From contig OY723293.1 in NCBI GenBank assembly GCA_963210315.1, positions 1,736,001 to 1,800,000 of the forward strand: a stretch of 64,000 bases of DNA. Direction: 5' to 3'. Shown in pieces: positions 10,722 to 19,900 of the stretch. Numbering within the stretch: the stretch's first letter is position 1; every line of letters begins with the position of its first letter. The translations under genes and the position numbers were made by a program. The notes beneath the pieces were generated by a model that was given only the letters and a program-made list of their open reading frames with translations, made no database searches and had not been told where the DNA came from. Source of the DNA: Rhynchopus euleeides (taxonomy: Eukaryota > Euglenozoa > Diplonemea > Diplonemida > Diplonemidae).

Positions 10722-11819
10722 ATGGAGGTGTTCCTGCTGGACAAGCTGTGTGGGGAGCAGCATGCGGTGCACATCGGGGAGGGCGACACTCCAGCGGATC
10801 TCAAAACAAAGGCACTCGACATGGTGCTCGGTTCACCTGCCGATGCGTGTCCTGAGGACGTGGTGCTGACGGTGGATGGGGAGGTGCTCGGCGACGGCAC
10901 ACCTCTGTGCGGTGCTGCGGGTGTGTCGCAGGGGTGCTTTATTGACGTGGCGCTGTCGGGTGCTCGCATCGCCGAGAGGCTGCTGAAAGAGTACTCCCCG
11001 TATCACGATCCGTATTGTTCTTCGTTTCAAACAACAGGAGTGCCTGTTTGGGCACGGGGCCTGCGTAACGTGGCGCTTGCGCTGGTGCAGTGCGATGGCA
11101 ACGAGTTGAAGGGACTCGATGAGTCTTTCCGCAGGGACAGAGACATCGTCACCGCAGCTGTACGCACCGAACCAGACGCATTTCGATACGCCTCCGAGGA
11201 CCTGCGTGACGACGAGGACATGGTGATTTCATCACTCGACGAAGACCACCTCATAATACTGGCACACACATCTGCTGTCCTCCTCAACAACAAGCCGTTC
11301 GTCCTCACTGTTGTGCAGCGCTGGGGGGGGTCGCTCCAATACGTCGATGCGGCGCTGCAGGCCGACAGAGAAGTGGTCATGGCAGCCGTGCAATCAAACG
11401 GCAGGGCGCTCCAGTTTGCCTGTGCGTCCCTCCGCAACGACAGGGGCGTGGTGATGGCCGCACAGAACGGGCTCCCCTTTGCAAGCAATGCGCTGCGCAG
11501 CAACAAGGAGGTTGTTCTCTACGCGGTGAAGACGGGGCAAATCAACACCTTCAGCGCTGCGTCGAAAGCGCTGCGTGGCGACAAGGAGGTCATACTGGCC
11601 TTCGTGCGTTGCCACACAACTGGCAACATGAAAAAAACAAAAAAACATGGGTGGTGTTACCGAAATAGGGGCAACTTCGCACGAACGGGGCACGAAATAT
11701 CAGGGTGGGCCCATTTTTTCTCTTTTCCCCCCTTTTTTTTTCTTGGTGGGATTTTTCACGTATTGCCTGTGTTTCTTCATGAGCCACTCGAATTTCGCGT
11801 GAATTTTGGGCATGTATAG
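10722..11819 (+). CDS. DUF4116-repeat protein, N-terminal part
   Basis: Chosen start ATG 10722 (MEVFLLDKLCGEQ), preceded by an A/T-rich base context; the longer frame from 10590 is not conserved. Residues 1-85 resemble the ubiquitin-like start of the ankyrin protein at 2560 (LTVDGEVLGDG, GCFIDVALSGARIAE). From about residue 125 there are 25-residue DUF4116-type repeats of the form DREVVxAAVxxxGxALQxAxxxLR, predicted helical. Recognisable sequence stops near base 11605 (KEVILAFVR); what follows to the TGA/TAG at 11819 is simple-sequence translation and probably not protein. The repeat run resumes at about 12553. The function of DUF4116 is unknown. Either an intron or an insertion separates the halves. 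Confidence 0.6.
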   Translation: MEVFLLDKLCGEQHAVHIGEGDTPADLKTKALDMVLGSPADACPEDVVLTVDGEVLGDGTPLCGAAGVSQGCFIDVALSGARIAERLLKEYSPYHDPYCSSFQTTGVPVWARGLRNVALALVQCDGNELKGLDESFRRDRDIVTAAVRTEPDAFRYASEDLRDDEDMVISSLDEDHLIILAHTSAVLLNNKPFVLTVVQRWGGSLQYVDAALQADREVVMAAVQSNGRALQFACASLRNDRGVVMAAQNGLPFASNALRSNKEVVLYAVKTGQINTFSAASKALRGDKEVILAFVRCHTTGNMKKTKKHGWCYRNRGNFARTGHEISGWAHFFSFPPFFFLGGIFHVLPVFLHEPLEFRVNFGHV

Positions 11820-12539
11820 GCCTGGATAGGCCTATACATGCATGTATTGGCCCGTTCTGGCCTGTTTAGGTCGGCTGGAGGACGTTGCAGAAGTGGCATC
11901 TCGCTGAGGGTTTCCCTTTGGTGTTGGGCCACCAGGAGGGGAGGGACCCAATATGAGAGTAAAATAGGTGGGCAGAGCAACCTAGTGGTCGAGGTTTCCG
12001 GGAGCACCGGCGCGCAGCGCTGTGTGATCCATGAATGATCTGCCCGTGGCTGCACAGCTTGTGCAGACGACCCTCTCTCACGGAGGAGGGCTACCTCCAG
12101 CTGCGGTCTACCGGTTACTGGGGCGGACGACCCCTGGGTGTCAGAGGTTAGGGAGGTCGACAAGGAGGTGATCCCGTTCCTGTGGGAGGGCGGCGTGGTG
12201 CAGTGCACCGAGCTGCCGAGCCCGTGGTCGCGGAAGGAGCTAGCGGCGCTGGTGGGAAGGAGCTAGAGGCGCTGCTCCACGACCTGGGGCCGGCGACCAG
12301 GAGCCAGAGCGACGAGCGCCGCACGTGGTGTTGCAATGGAAGGAGGGAAGCGCCCTCAAGAGTACTGCCTCCTGGTGGTCCACCGACGGGCAAGCTCAAG
12401 CTATTCTAGAGCGTAGTTGTCCATATCCAGCCCGGCATTGAGTGTTCTGGGGTGTGTCCGTTGCCACTGTGTGGCAACGAGCTCCTGGAACGGGGAAAAA
12501 GGGGGCCGAAAAAAACGGGGCCCAAACGGGTTTTTGGCC
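11608..12539. other. Roughly 0.9-kb interruption in the DUF4116 gene
   Basis: This stretch breaks the 25-residue repeat run. It starts at a small palindrome (GTTGCCACACAACTGGCAAC, 11608-11627), and a similar one lies at 12460-12478. A 22-bp direct repeat with one mismatch sits at 11681-11702 and 12540-12561. A perfect 14-bp hairpin (GCATGTATAGGCCT) is at 11810-11841. The segment 12120-12400 is codon-like and reads, with one break, as FLWEGGVVQCTELPSPWSRK followed by KELEALLHDLGPATRS, so it may carry a gene fragment. Intron, transposon and segmental insertion all remain open. Confidence 0.5.
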
Positions 12540-13820
12540 ACGAACAGGGCACGAAATATCATCCTCCTTGTGGGGGTCGATAACACCAATGGGGTCCGCA
12601 CAGCATTGCGTCGGCTGATGAGTGTGGACAGGGCCGTCCTGCACGAGGGTGTGCTGTGGCATGGCGGGTTGTTGGAATATGCAGACGAGTCGCTGCGCTG
12701 TGACCGAGACCTTGTACTCACCGCAGTCGAGACGTACGGCAGTGCACTCAGACACGCTCACCCTTCCCTGCAGGGTGACAGGGAGCTGGTCCTGGCTGCG
12801 ATGCACAGTGGCTTCGTGTACGACGCACGGTGCCGTATCCCATCCCACTTCCGTACTGACAAGGAGGTGGTGCTGGCAGGTGTGCGGCGAAACGCGAATG
12901 TGCTGAGCCTCGCAGACACACTGCGCGACGACAGAGACTTCGTGATGCAGTGTGTCAAACTGAACGGGCGTGCCTTGCCGTTGGCCTACACATCCGTGAA
13001 GAGTGACAGGGAGGTGCAGCTTGCGGCGGTGGCACAGGACCCGATGGCCCTGTGGTACTGTGATGAGCCGATGCGGGGCAACAAGCATCTGGTTCTCACA
13101 GCCGTGCGGAGGAACGGCATTATCTTGCAGGTTGCTTCAAACAGCCTACGTCGTGATCGCGAGGTCGTGCTTGCTGCTGTTAAGTCATCGGGGGCAGCCC
13201 TCCGGTATGCTGACCTGGTATTCCGCAAGGACGAAGAAGTGGTGCTCGCAGCCACATGCGCTGGTGGGGCTTCTCTTCGCTATGCCGATAGTTCTTTCTG
13301 CAACAGGAGAGACTTCATGCTTGCAGCTGTCCGTAAGTGCGGGCGCGCCATTCTCTACGCCAGTTCTTCGCTGTGCCGTGACGAGGAGCTTCAACTAGTT
13401 GCCGTCTTGCAGGACGGGAGGGCCATGCAGTACGCTGACCCTTCACTGCGAAGCGACAGGTCGACTGTGCTTCAAGCGGTTCGTGCACACGGCAATGCAC
13501 TGCAGTTCGTTGATCCTGTGTTCTGTGGTGACGAAGAGGTTGTTCTTGCAGCCGTGACGAGTTGCGGCAGTGCGCTGCGCTTCGCACACCCCGCACTGTG
13601 CAACAAGCGCGAGGTGGTGCTGGCGGCTGTGAACCAGGAAGGATGTGCCCTGCAGTACGCCCCCACAGCGCTGTGCTGCGACAAGGAGGTGGTGCTGGCT
13701 GCAGTGCGTGCCGATCCGAAGGCCTTCATCCACGCGTCTGCCCCGCTGCGGCGCGACAGCGATGTCGTTGCTGCCGCATGCCCGTGGGCTTCCGCCAGGA
13801 CAAGAGGTGCTCTGGCCTGA
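12540..13820 (+). CDS. DUF4116-repeat protein, C-terminal part
   Basis: Continuation of the protein begun at 10722. Open to TGA at 13818-13820, about 425 residues, with some fifteen 25-residue repeats, for example DREVVLAAVKSSGAALRYAD, EEVVLAATCAGGASLRYAD and KREVVLAAVNQEGCALQYAP. The repeats are regular and uninterrupted, with conserved Val-Leu-Ala-Ala-Val and Ala-Leu-x-Tyr-Ala positions, as expected for a helical solenoid. There is no credible own start codon with a UBL, so it should be read with the first part. No signal peptide or membrane segment. If the interruption is not spliced, this half would be a non-expressed relic; its clean frame argues for recent disruption or splicing. Confidence 0.6.
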   Translation, partial: TNRARNIILLVGVDNTNGVRTALRRLMSVDRAVLHEGVLWHGGLLEYADESLRCDRDLVLTAVETYGSALRHAHPSLQGDRELVLAAMHSGFVYDARCRIPSHFRTDKEVVLAGVRRNANVLSLADTLRDDRDFVMQCVKLNGRALPLAYTSVKSDREVQLAAVAQDPMALWYCDEPMRGNKHLVLTAVRRNGIILQVASNSLRRDREVVLAAVKSSGAALRYADLVFRKDEEVVLAATCAGGASLRYADSSFCNRRDFMLAAVRKCGRAILYASSSLCRDEELQLVAVLQDGRAMQYADPSLRSDRSTVLQAVRAHGNALQFVDPVFCGDEEVVLAAVTSCGSALRFAHPALCNKREVVLAAVNQEGCALQYAPTALCCDKEVVLAAVRADPKAFIHASAPLRRDSDVVAAACPWASARTRGALA

Positions 13821-14555
13821 ACCATCCCTCAGCCCTCATCTCATCTCATCTCATCCGTCGGCACCCCGACGGCGATACCCCGCGGTTCGCTGATCATCAT
13901 GGGTTGACCCGCTGTGTTCAGGCCATCTGACCCTCCACCCCCCCCCCACTACTTGTTTCAAATCTCAACGCAGACACGATCCACGCAACGTGTGCAACGT
14001 GGGGTCATCCTTGCCCCGATCCGATACGACTGTAACAAAACCACAGGACTGCAGGCCACTGCCGTGTACTGGTACTGCAGGCTGCTCAGCGACAAAAATA
14101 TACATGTGTCCGTATTCTGCGGAGGCCCTCGGTTGAGGCAGCGCGAGGGTCGGTTATTCCAAGGTCAGCACCACCCCACCCCTCTCCGAATGGAGGCATT
14201 TCTGTCACACTGCGTGCTACACCCCGCTGAGCCACTGCGTCTCTCTCTTGGTGCACTGTCCACTGTGCTGATGTGCCCCCCCCAAAAAAATCGCTGCATC
14301 AATTATTTACTGTTGATACAACACAGGCCTGCCAAGGCTGCAAGACACAGTGGGCAACACACCCGGGTTTCACTCCACCCCGCCCCGCCCCACACAGGTT
14401 TTATTGCTACACCTTCACAGGCATCTTCCTTCCTGGTTTCAAAAGCTGATACGACCAGATTTGGACGAACCTCTCCTGAACCGAGTGAGTCGACCTTCCT
14501 CTCTCTCTCACTCCCAACCTACATTATTTTCACACCGAGAATCACACCCGGGGCG
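13821..14555. other. Leader region of the oxidase gene
   Basis: No separate gene. The frame of the downstream oxidase is open back to 13914 by chance, but without conserved content; CTCTCTCTCACTCCCAACC at about 14502-14519 and similar pyrimidine tracts precede the ATG. A CTCATCTCATCTCATC microsatellite is at 13838-13856. Confidence 0.5.
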
Positions 14556-17500
14556 ATGCTAGGCCGAAGCCTGGTGCTGGCATGCACTTTTGCTGCATGC
14601 GCCACAGCACTTAAGATGGAAGTCTATCCGCCAACAGGGGTCCAGCTGCTCGACTTCCCAGACTACGCAAGCATGACCCCTGGTCTGACCTCCTCTGTGC
14701 CCGTGGTGTCCTTCGCCGAGGGCGAGATGTTCGCCATGGAGGTGAACGGCGTGCCTCTGATGAACGACTTCTCCCTCCGCTTCACCGGCGGGCTGAAGGT
14801 GGACACGGAGGGCGCGCACACGCTGTGGCTCACCTCCGACGACGGCTCGGCCCTGCTCCTCAACGGGCAGACCGTGATCGACAACGGGGGCGCCCACTTC
14901 GTGGAGGTGAAGACGACCACCATCAACCTCCCCGCAGGCGTGCACACCTTCGAGCTGATCTACTTCCAGCGCGACCTCGGCGCGCAGCTGAAGCTCGAGT
15001 GGCAGACCCCTAACGGCGCACGCGAGGTGATCCCCGCATCGGCTTTTGTGGAGGTCAACCCTCCGATGCCTGGCCTGCGCACCGAGCTGGCCTTCACCGG
15101 GGGCGTCATCACGAGCCACGTCAACTTTGCCACTGCCCAGACTGCCGCGATGTCGCGCACCAGCACTGTGAACTACGGTACCCTGACTAGCTTCACCCCC
15201 CTGGCTGTGGGTGTGCCCTACCAGGACCACTTTGCCGTGCGTATGCACGGGAGCCTCCGCGTGGATGTTGCCGGTGTGTACACCTTCTACCTGACTTCGG
15301 ATGACGGCTCGCAGCTTCTGGTGGACGGCGCGCAGGTTGTGGACAACAACTTCCCCCACTTCGCAGTCGAGGTTGACGGCACGGTCACCCTCTCCGCAGG
15401 CTGGCACACGATTGAGGTGCACTACTTCCAGCACAACCTGGGTGCGGTGCTGAAGCTGGAGTGGTCTGGCCCCAGCATCCTGCGCGGGATCGTCCCTGCG
15501 GAGAACCTGTGGGACTCCCCGGTGCTGGTGGTGACCCCCGCGCCCGAGACAGCCGTGCCCACCGCTGTGCCGGAGACGATGGTGCCGCCGCCCGCGACAC
15601 CCGCCCCGCCTGCCCTCAAGATGCAGATGCAGGTCTTCAAGGCTCAGCCCGGCGCTGAGTTCATGGACTTCCCCGACTACGACAAGCTGACCCCTGGCCT
15701 GGAGGTGGAGGTGGACGACCTGACCTTCGTCGAGGCTGACTTCACATCGCTTGTCCTCGCGGGCGTCCCTCTGCAGGACGACTTTGCCGTGCGTATCGAG
15801 GGGAGTCTGAAGGTGGACACGGCAGGGCTGCACACCTTCTACCTCACGTCGGACGACGGGTCTCTGCTTTTCATCGACGGGCACCAGTACATCAACAACG
15901 GCGGGGCGCACTTCCCCGTGGAGAAGGCCAAGGCGGTGATGCTCTCCGCTGGGTGGCACGCTGTCGAGGTGCAGTACTTCCAGCGCGACCTGGGTGCCGA
16001 GCTGAGCCTGGAGTGGGAGCAGCCCAACGCCGCACGCGCCTTCGTCCCGGAGGCCAGCCTCGGCCCGGTGTCGCTGACGTCTGCCGCCCTTGCTTCCCAG
16101 TATGCCTCGGAGGGCCGTGTGTCGGGTGTCAGGGACTGGCTGCTGGTGCCGGTGCACATGGCTGTCCTTCCCGATGGGCGTGTCTTCGCCTTCGGAACCC
16201 CCTTCGCCCCGTCCAACGCGCAGGTCGGTGGTGACGTGACGATCTGGAACCCCGATACGGACGCCTACACCCACTACGCCAACATGTTCCAGTTCAACAC
16301 TTTCTGCAGCGCTGTGGTGTACAGCACCTCCGACGAGAGGCTGGCTGTCGTGGGGGGGAACACGCTGATCCAGGATGCCGACCGTGCCGTGTCCTTCTTC
16401 GACTACAAGACCGACACTGTGGTGGGCAGCGTGCCCCTGGTGTTCCCCCGCTGGTACGGCACCCTGGTGGTGCTGCACGACGGCCGCATCGTGGTGCTGG
16501 GTGGCTGTACGGGCGTCCCCCCCGCAGGCTTCCTGATGGAGGACGAGGACGTGTCGGAGATCCCCGAGCTGTACGACCCCGCCACCCAGGAGTGGGTGTC
16601 GCTGCCCGCCGCGGGGAACCACGACGCCTTCGGGCTCAACCGTCGCGCCTGGTGGTACCCCCGTGGGTACGCCGCCCCCCGCGTGACCCCCGCCGAGAGC
16701 ACGAAGGTGTTCGGCGTGTCGGGCAACTGCATGTGGATCCTCGACATTGAGGGGCAGGGCAGCGTGAAGGTGATGGACCAGCGCCTCCACTTCTTCACCG
16801 GCGCCTCAGGTGGCTCCGTGATGTACACCCCCGGCAAGATCCTGGTGCTGGGCGGCGGGCAGGAGACGAACGGCGACGCCGGTGTCCCCGCCACACACCT
16901 CACAGCGATTGTGGAGTACGACGCCGCCTCCAACAACGTCACCTCCCGCCCTGCCACACCGATGCACCACGCGCGCAACTGGGTGACGGCTGTGGTCCTC
17001 CCCAACGGCGAGGTTGCTGCCCTGGGTGGCACCCGCCACGAGGTGAGCTACGAGACAGGCGTGTGGGTGCAGGAGATCGAGATCTGGACCCCCCCGGCGG
17101 ACGGCACCAACGGGGGCGGCGTGTGGCGCGAGGCTGCGAAGATCAACAAGCCCCGTCTCTACCACTCCACGGCGGTGCTGCTGCCCGACGGGCGTGTCCT
17201 GCTGGGCGGTGGTGCGGTGCCCCCGTTCACCAACGCAGACTTCAACCCGGGCAGTGAGTACGGCGCTGAGATCCCCGACGACGATGTCCCCTTCCGTGAC
17301 ACGGAGATCTTCACCCCGTGGTACCTTTTCAACAAGGATGGCAGCCCGGTGGACAGGCCTGTCGTGACGTACAACGGGCCGCAGCCGCACCACAGCGCTC
17401 TGATGAAGGCGAGCCTTGCGGATGCCAGCCACACGATCTCCAAGATCTCGATCGTCACCCTCCCCGCCGTGACCCACAGCCACAACACTGCGCAGACCTT

Positions 17501-17666
17501 CACCACCATCCCGTTTGTGCAGGAGGGTGCGACCATCACCTTCCAGCTCCCCGACAAGACGCACCTCCCCCCTGGCGCGTACTACATCTTCTTCATCAAC
17601 AGCAAGGGTGTCCCCTCCGAGGCCCTGCGCATCATGGGCGAGGTTGTTGTGAAGCTGTACGCCTAG
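14556..17666 (+). CDS. Secreted PA14(x3)-galactose/glyoxal oxidase-like copper radical oxidase
   Basis: 1036 residues from ATG 14556; MLGRSLVLACTFAACATA is a signal peptide, which decides this start. Three PA14 domains follow (about 20-165, 170-315, 350-500), each with the pattern GxLKVDTxGxHTFYLTSDDG and an aromatic YFQRDLGAxLxLEW. A Pro/Thr linker joins domains two and three. From about 510 a kelch-type beta propeller and C-terminal domain match galactose/glyoxal oxidases. The cofactor residues are all visible: Cys584 (FNTFCSAV) and Tyr634 (PRWYG) for the thioether radical site, and Tyr869, His870 (PRLYHST) and His974 (VTHSHN) for copper. Expected to oxidise an alcohol or aldehyde to product plus H2O2 outside the cell, with PA14 modules binding glycans. 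Substrate unknown. No intron. Confidence 0.92.
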   Translation: MLGRSLVLACTFAACATALKMEVYPPTGVQLLDFPDYASMTPGLTSSVPVVSFAEGEMFAMEVNGVPLMNDFSLRFTGGLKVDTEGAHTLWLTSDDGSALLLNGQTVIDNGGAHFVEVKTTTINLPAGVHTFELIYFQRDLGAQLKLEWQTPNGAREVIPASAFVEVNPPMPGLRTELAFTGGVITSHVNFATAQTAAMSRTSTVNYGTLTSFTPLAVGVPYQDHFAVRMHGSLRVDVAGVYTFYLTSDDGSQLLVDGAQVVDNNFPHFAVEVDGTVTLSAGWHTIEVHYFQHNLGAVLKLEWSGPSILRGIVPAENLWDSPVLVVTPAPETAVPTAVPETMVPPPATPAPPALKMQMQVFKAQPGAEFMDFPDYDKLTPGLEVEVDDLTFVEADFTSLVLAGVPLQDDFAVRIEGSLKVDTAGLHTFYLTSDDGSLLFIDGHQYINNGGAHFPVEKAKAVMLSAGWHAVEVQYFQRDLGAELSLEWEQPNAARAFVPEASLGPVSLTSAALASQYASEGRVSGVRDWLLVPVHMAVLPDGRVFAFGTPFAPSNAQVGGDVTIWNPDTDAYTHYANMFQFNTFCSAVVYSTSDERLAVVGGNTLIQDADRAVSFFDYKTDTVVGSVPLVFPRWYGTLVVLHDGRIVVLGGCTGVPPAGFLMEDEDVSEIPELYDPATQEWVSLPAAGNHDAFGLNRRAWWYPRGYAAPRVTPAESTKVFGVSGNCMWILDIEGQGSVKVMDQRLHFFTGASGGSVMYTPGKILVLGGGQETNGDAGVPATHLTAIVEYDAASNNVTSRPATPMHHARNWVTAVVLPNGEVAALGGTRHEVSYETGVWVQEIEIWTPPADGTNGGGVWREAAKINKPRLYHSTAVLLPDGRVLLGGGAVPPFTNADFNPGSEYGAEIPDDDVPFRDTEIFTPWYLFNKDGSPVDRPVVTYNGPQPHHSALMKASLADASHTISKISIVTLPAVTHSHNTAQTFTTIPFVQEGATITFQLPDKTHLPPGAYYIFFINSKGVPSEALRIMGEVVVKLYA

Positions 17667-17767
17667 GAGGGGTGAGAGAGCTGTCGAAGGGGGGGGGGGG
17701 GGTTTTGGGCGAAGAACGGGCCATCCCGTTAGTGGCACAGTCACAGGGAGGGTTGGATTTTGATATA

Positions 17768-18096
17768 CCGTATACGTAAATATTATGGAACGTAAATATT
17801 ATGGAACGGGCCCATTTTTGCCCGGTCCGTTCCATAATATTTACGTTCCAAAATATTTACAGGGCCAGTTGGGGACTCAGTGGTGAGGATGGCTTGCCTC
17901 AGGAATCGCACGAAAAGTGCACGAGTAGGTCCCGTCAGGGACTCTGTATGCCGTCCGATCACCTGGTCCAAGTCCCCGAGTCGCAGAAAGCCCTGTAAAT
18001 ATTATGGAACGAAAAAAATCTGGAACGCCAACCCACCAGCGTTCCAAAATATTTACGTTCCATAATATTTACGTTCCAAAATATTTACGTATACGG
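17768..18096 (+). mobile_element. Foldback MITE, copy 1 (CCGTATACG termini, TA target)
   Basis: 329 bp, terminal inverted repeats starting CCGTATACGTAAATATT and flanked by TA on both sides (17766-67, 18097-98). Inside each arm the motif CGTAAATATT(A/T)TGGAA recurs in both orientations, and a unique core of about 150 bp lies between. Two further copies (59617-59961 and 62833-63161) are in the opposite orientation. No protein expected; the 60-residue ORF seen in all three only reflects sequence identity. Confidence 0.88.
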
Positions 18097-18098
18097 TA

Positions 18099-18699
18099 TT
18101 TTGTTTTGCCGCCGATGGAAAAAAAAGAAGACGAATTTTCAAAGAAGGGGGGTTTCGGTGTTCCTCCGACCCCCCGCTTATTGCTTTCCGGGAAGATGGT
18201 TGTGGGTGATCATGCGTTAATTGGCCCAAACGGCATGTGTTGGGCCAATTTTTTTCCCAGCGGGTATATCGCCTGCACGGATCATGTCTCCCTCTCCATC
18301 GCCCGTCTGTGTGCGTATTGTGTGGCCAGCGGGGCACAGAACGAGCCTTGCTGATTCAGCCACTTGTGTGTGACCAACGATTTCTTAAGCTACAGTTTCT
18401 GTACTTCATTGGTATACACACTCGCGCTCCCCCCCCCCCCCTGGTCGGTTGGGTCGGTTGGGTTCTCCCCTCCCCTTTCAAAAACCCCTCCCTCTCCCTC
18501 CTCTCCCCCATCCCTTTTCCCCTTTCCAAACTTCTTCTTGAACTTGCGGGCGGGCAGAGTCGGGAGGGCTGGTTGGGCTAATAGCGTATCCCCAAGCAAA
18601 AAACCACTCCCCCTGGGGCCACTTGTCCCTCGGGCTCTGTTCCCCTTCCCTTCCCAGTCCCCCCCTTCCCACCCCCGACGCACGCGAGCGCGAGTCGTG
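18099..18699. other. Intergenic, pyrimidine-rich
   Basis: No gene seen in 18099-18699 beyond simple sequence; long CCCCTCTCC tracts occupy 18428-18690. Confidence 0.5.
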
Positions 18700-19144
18700 A
18701 TGGAGGCGCGAGATGCGCCCGGCCGTGGGCACGCGAGGAGGCGAGGGCAGTGGGCCCTCATGGCGCTGCTGGTGGCGGCGCTCACGCCCCCAGCGGGAGA
18801 GCAGCCCGGGCCGCCCCCGGTAGCGAGGGAGACGGGGGGGTCGCAGCCCCCCACACGAGTGCAGCCCGGGCCGCCCCCGGTAGCGGCAGCGGCGCGGGGG
18901 TCGCAACCCCCCGCACGTGGGCAGCCCGGGTCGCCCCCGGTAGCGGCGGGAGCAGCGGCAGCAACGGCTGCGGCGGCGGCGGCAGCACCGGGACAGGCGG
19001 AGCCGGGGGAGGGCGGGGCCCACACGGGCCCCCCCCCAACAACAGCACACCGGTCTGACCCACCGGCTTCATGCACCCCCCAACGGCACTCCCCGACGGC
19101 TGCGGAAGGGCCGCGGCCCCCCCCCGAGCAGGCAGCGGCGGTCA
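18700..19144 (+). CDS. Doubtful Pro/Ala-rich ORF running into assembly gap
   Basis: From ATG 18700 the frame reads MEARDAPGRGHARRRGQWAL, a hydrophobic LMALLVAALTPPAG, then three imperfect repeats of QPGPPPVA...GSQPP (about 63 bp each at the DNA level). An alanine run and more Pro-rich sequence lead up to the gap. It could be a small secreted or surface protein with a signal peptide, or just GC-rich tandem repeat DNA. The frame is lost in the unresolved bases. No family recognised. Confidence 0.25.
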
Positions 19145-19344
19145 NNNNNNNNNNNNNNNNNNNNNNNNNNNNNNNNNNNNNNNNNNNNNNNNNNNNNNNN
19201 NNNNNNNNNNNNNNNNNNNNNNNNNNNNNNNNNNNNNNNNNNNNNNNNNNNNNNNNNNNNNNNNNNNNNNNNNNNNNNNNNNNNNNNNNNNNNNNNNNNN
19301 NNNNNNNNNNNNNNNNNNNNNNNNNNNNNNNNNNNNNNNNNNNN
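19145..19344. other. Assembly gap (200 N)
   Basis: Exactly 200 unknown bases, a typical placeholder size, so the true length is unknown. It sits inside GC-rich tandem repeat sequence, the probable cause of the break. Confidence 0.98.
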
Positions 19345-19898
19345 CCCTTCGGGGAGCTGCGTGGAGCAACACGCCACTGCTGTTCGGCAGAGCCTGGTCC
19401 AGCCGTGTTGGGTGTGATTCTGAGAGGGTTTGCGCGGGTCGCGCGCGCCGAAGGCGCGCGCGAAAAATTTCAAAACCAGAAAAACCGGAAAACGGCGCCA
19501 GAAAAAAAGTCTATCTTATACCCTGGTTCTTGCCCATGATCAAAACAAAACAGCTGAGGCCTGCTCGGGCATGTCTCAGAGCAAATTTGCAAGGTTCGGG
19601 GGGGGGGGGGACAAACGAGACGACTTTAAGAGTAGTCCATGTGGTGATCGTACAGGTCACGATGCTGCAATGTGATCTGCAGAGTTTTCTATCTTTCACC
19701 CCCCCCCCCCCCCACCCCCTCCCTCCCACTCACGTTAAATATGCTAAGCTGCTGTTTAGCGGAGGTCACAGAGCGAACTCTGATGACACCTTCGCCATCA
19801 CCCAGACACAGCAGGGCTTCTGCTGCGCCGGCAAGTGGGCCGTGCTCTGCTCATGTCGTCCTACCCAAAACGTGGTCACCACACCCCCCCCCCCCCCC
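19345..19898. other. Intergenic after the gap
   Basis: No gene supported. Contains a GCGCGCGCC-GAAG-GCGCGCGC hairpin near 19440-19462 and several C runs (19699-19713, 19884-19898) ending at the TA that borders the next element. Confidence 0.5.
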
Positions 19899-19900
19899 TA

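Noticed and set aside
14559-16790. 743-codon minus-strand ORF opposite the oxidase gene
   Set aside because: A mirror of strong GC bias at third positions of the real gene; His/Val/Gly-rich with no domain.
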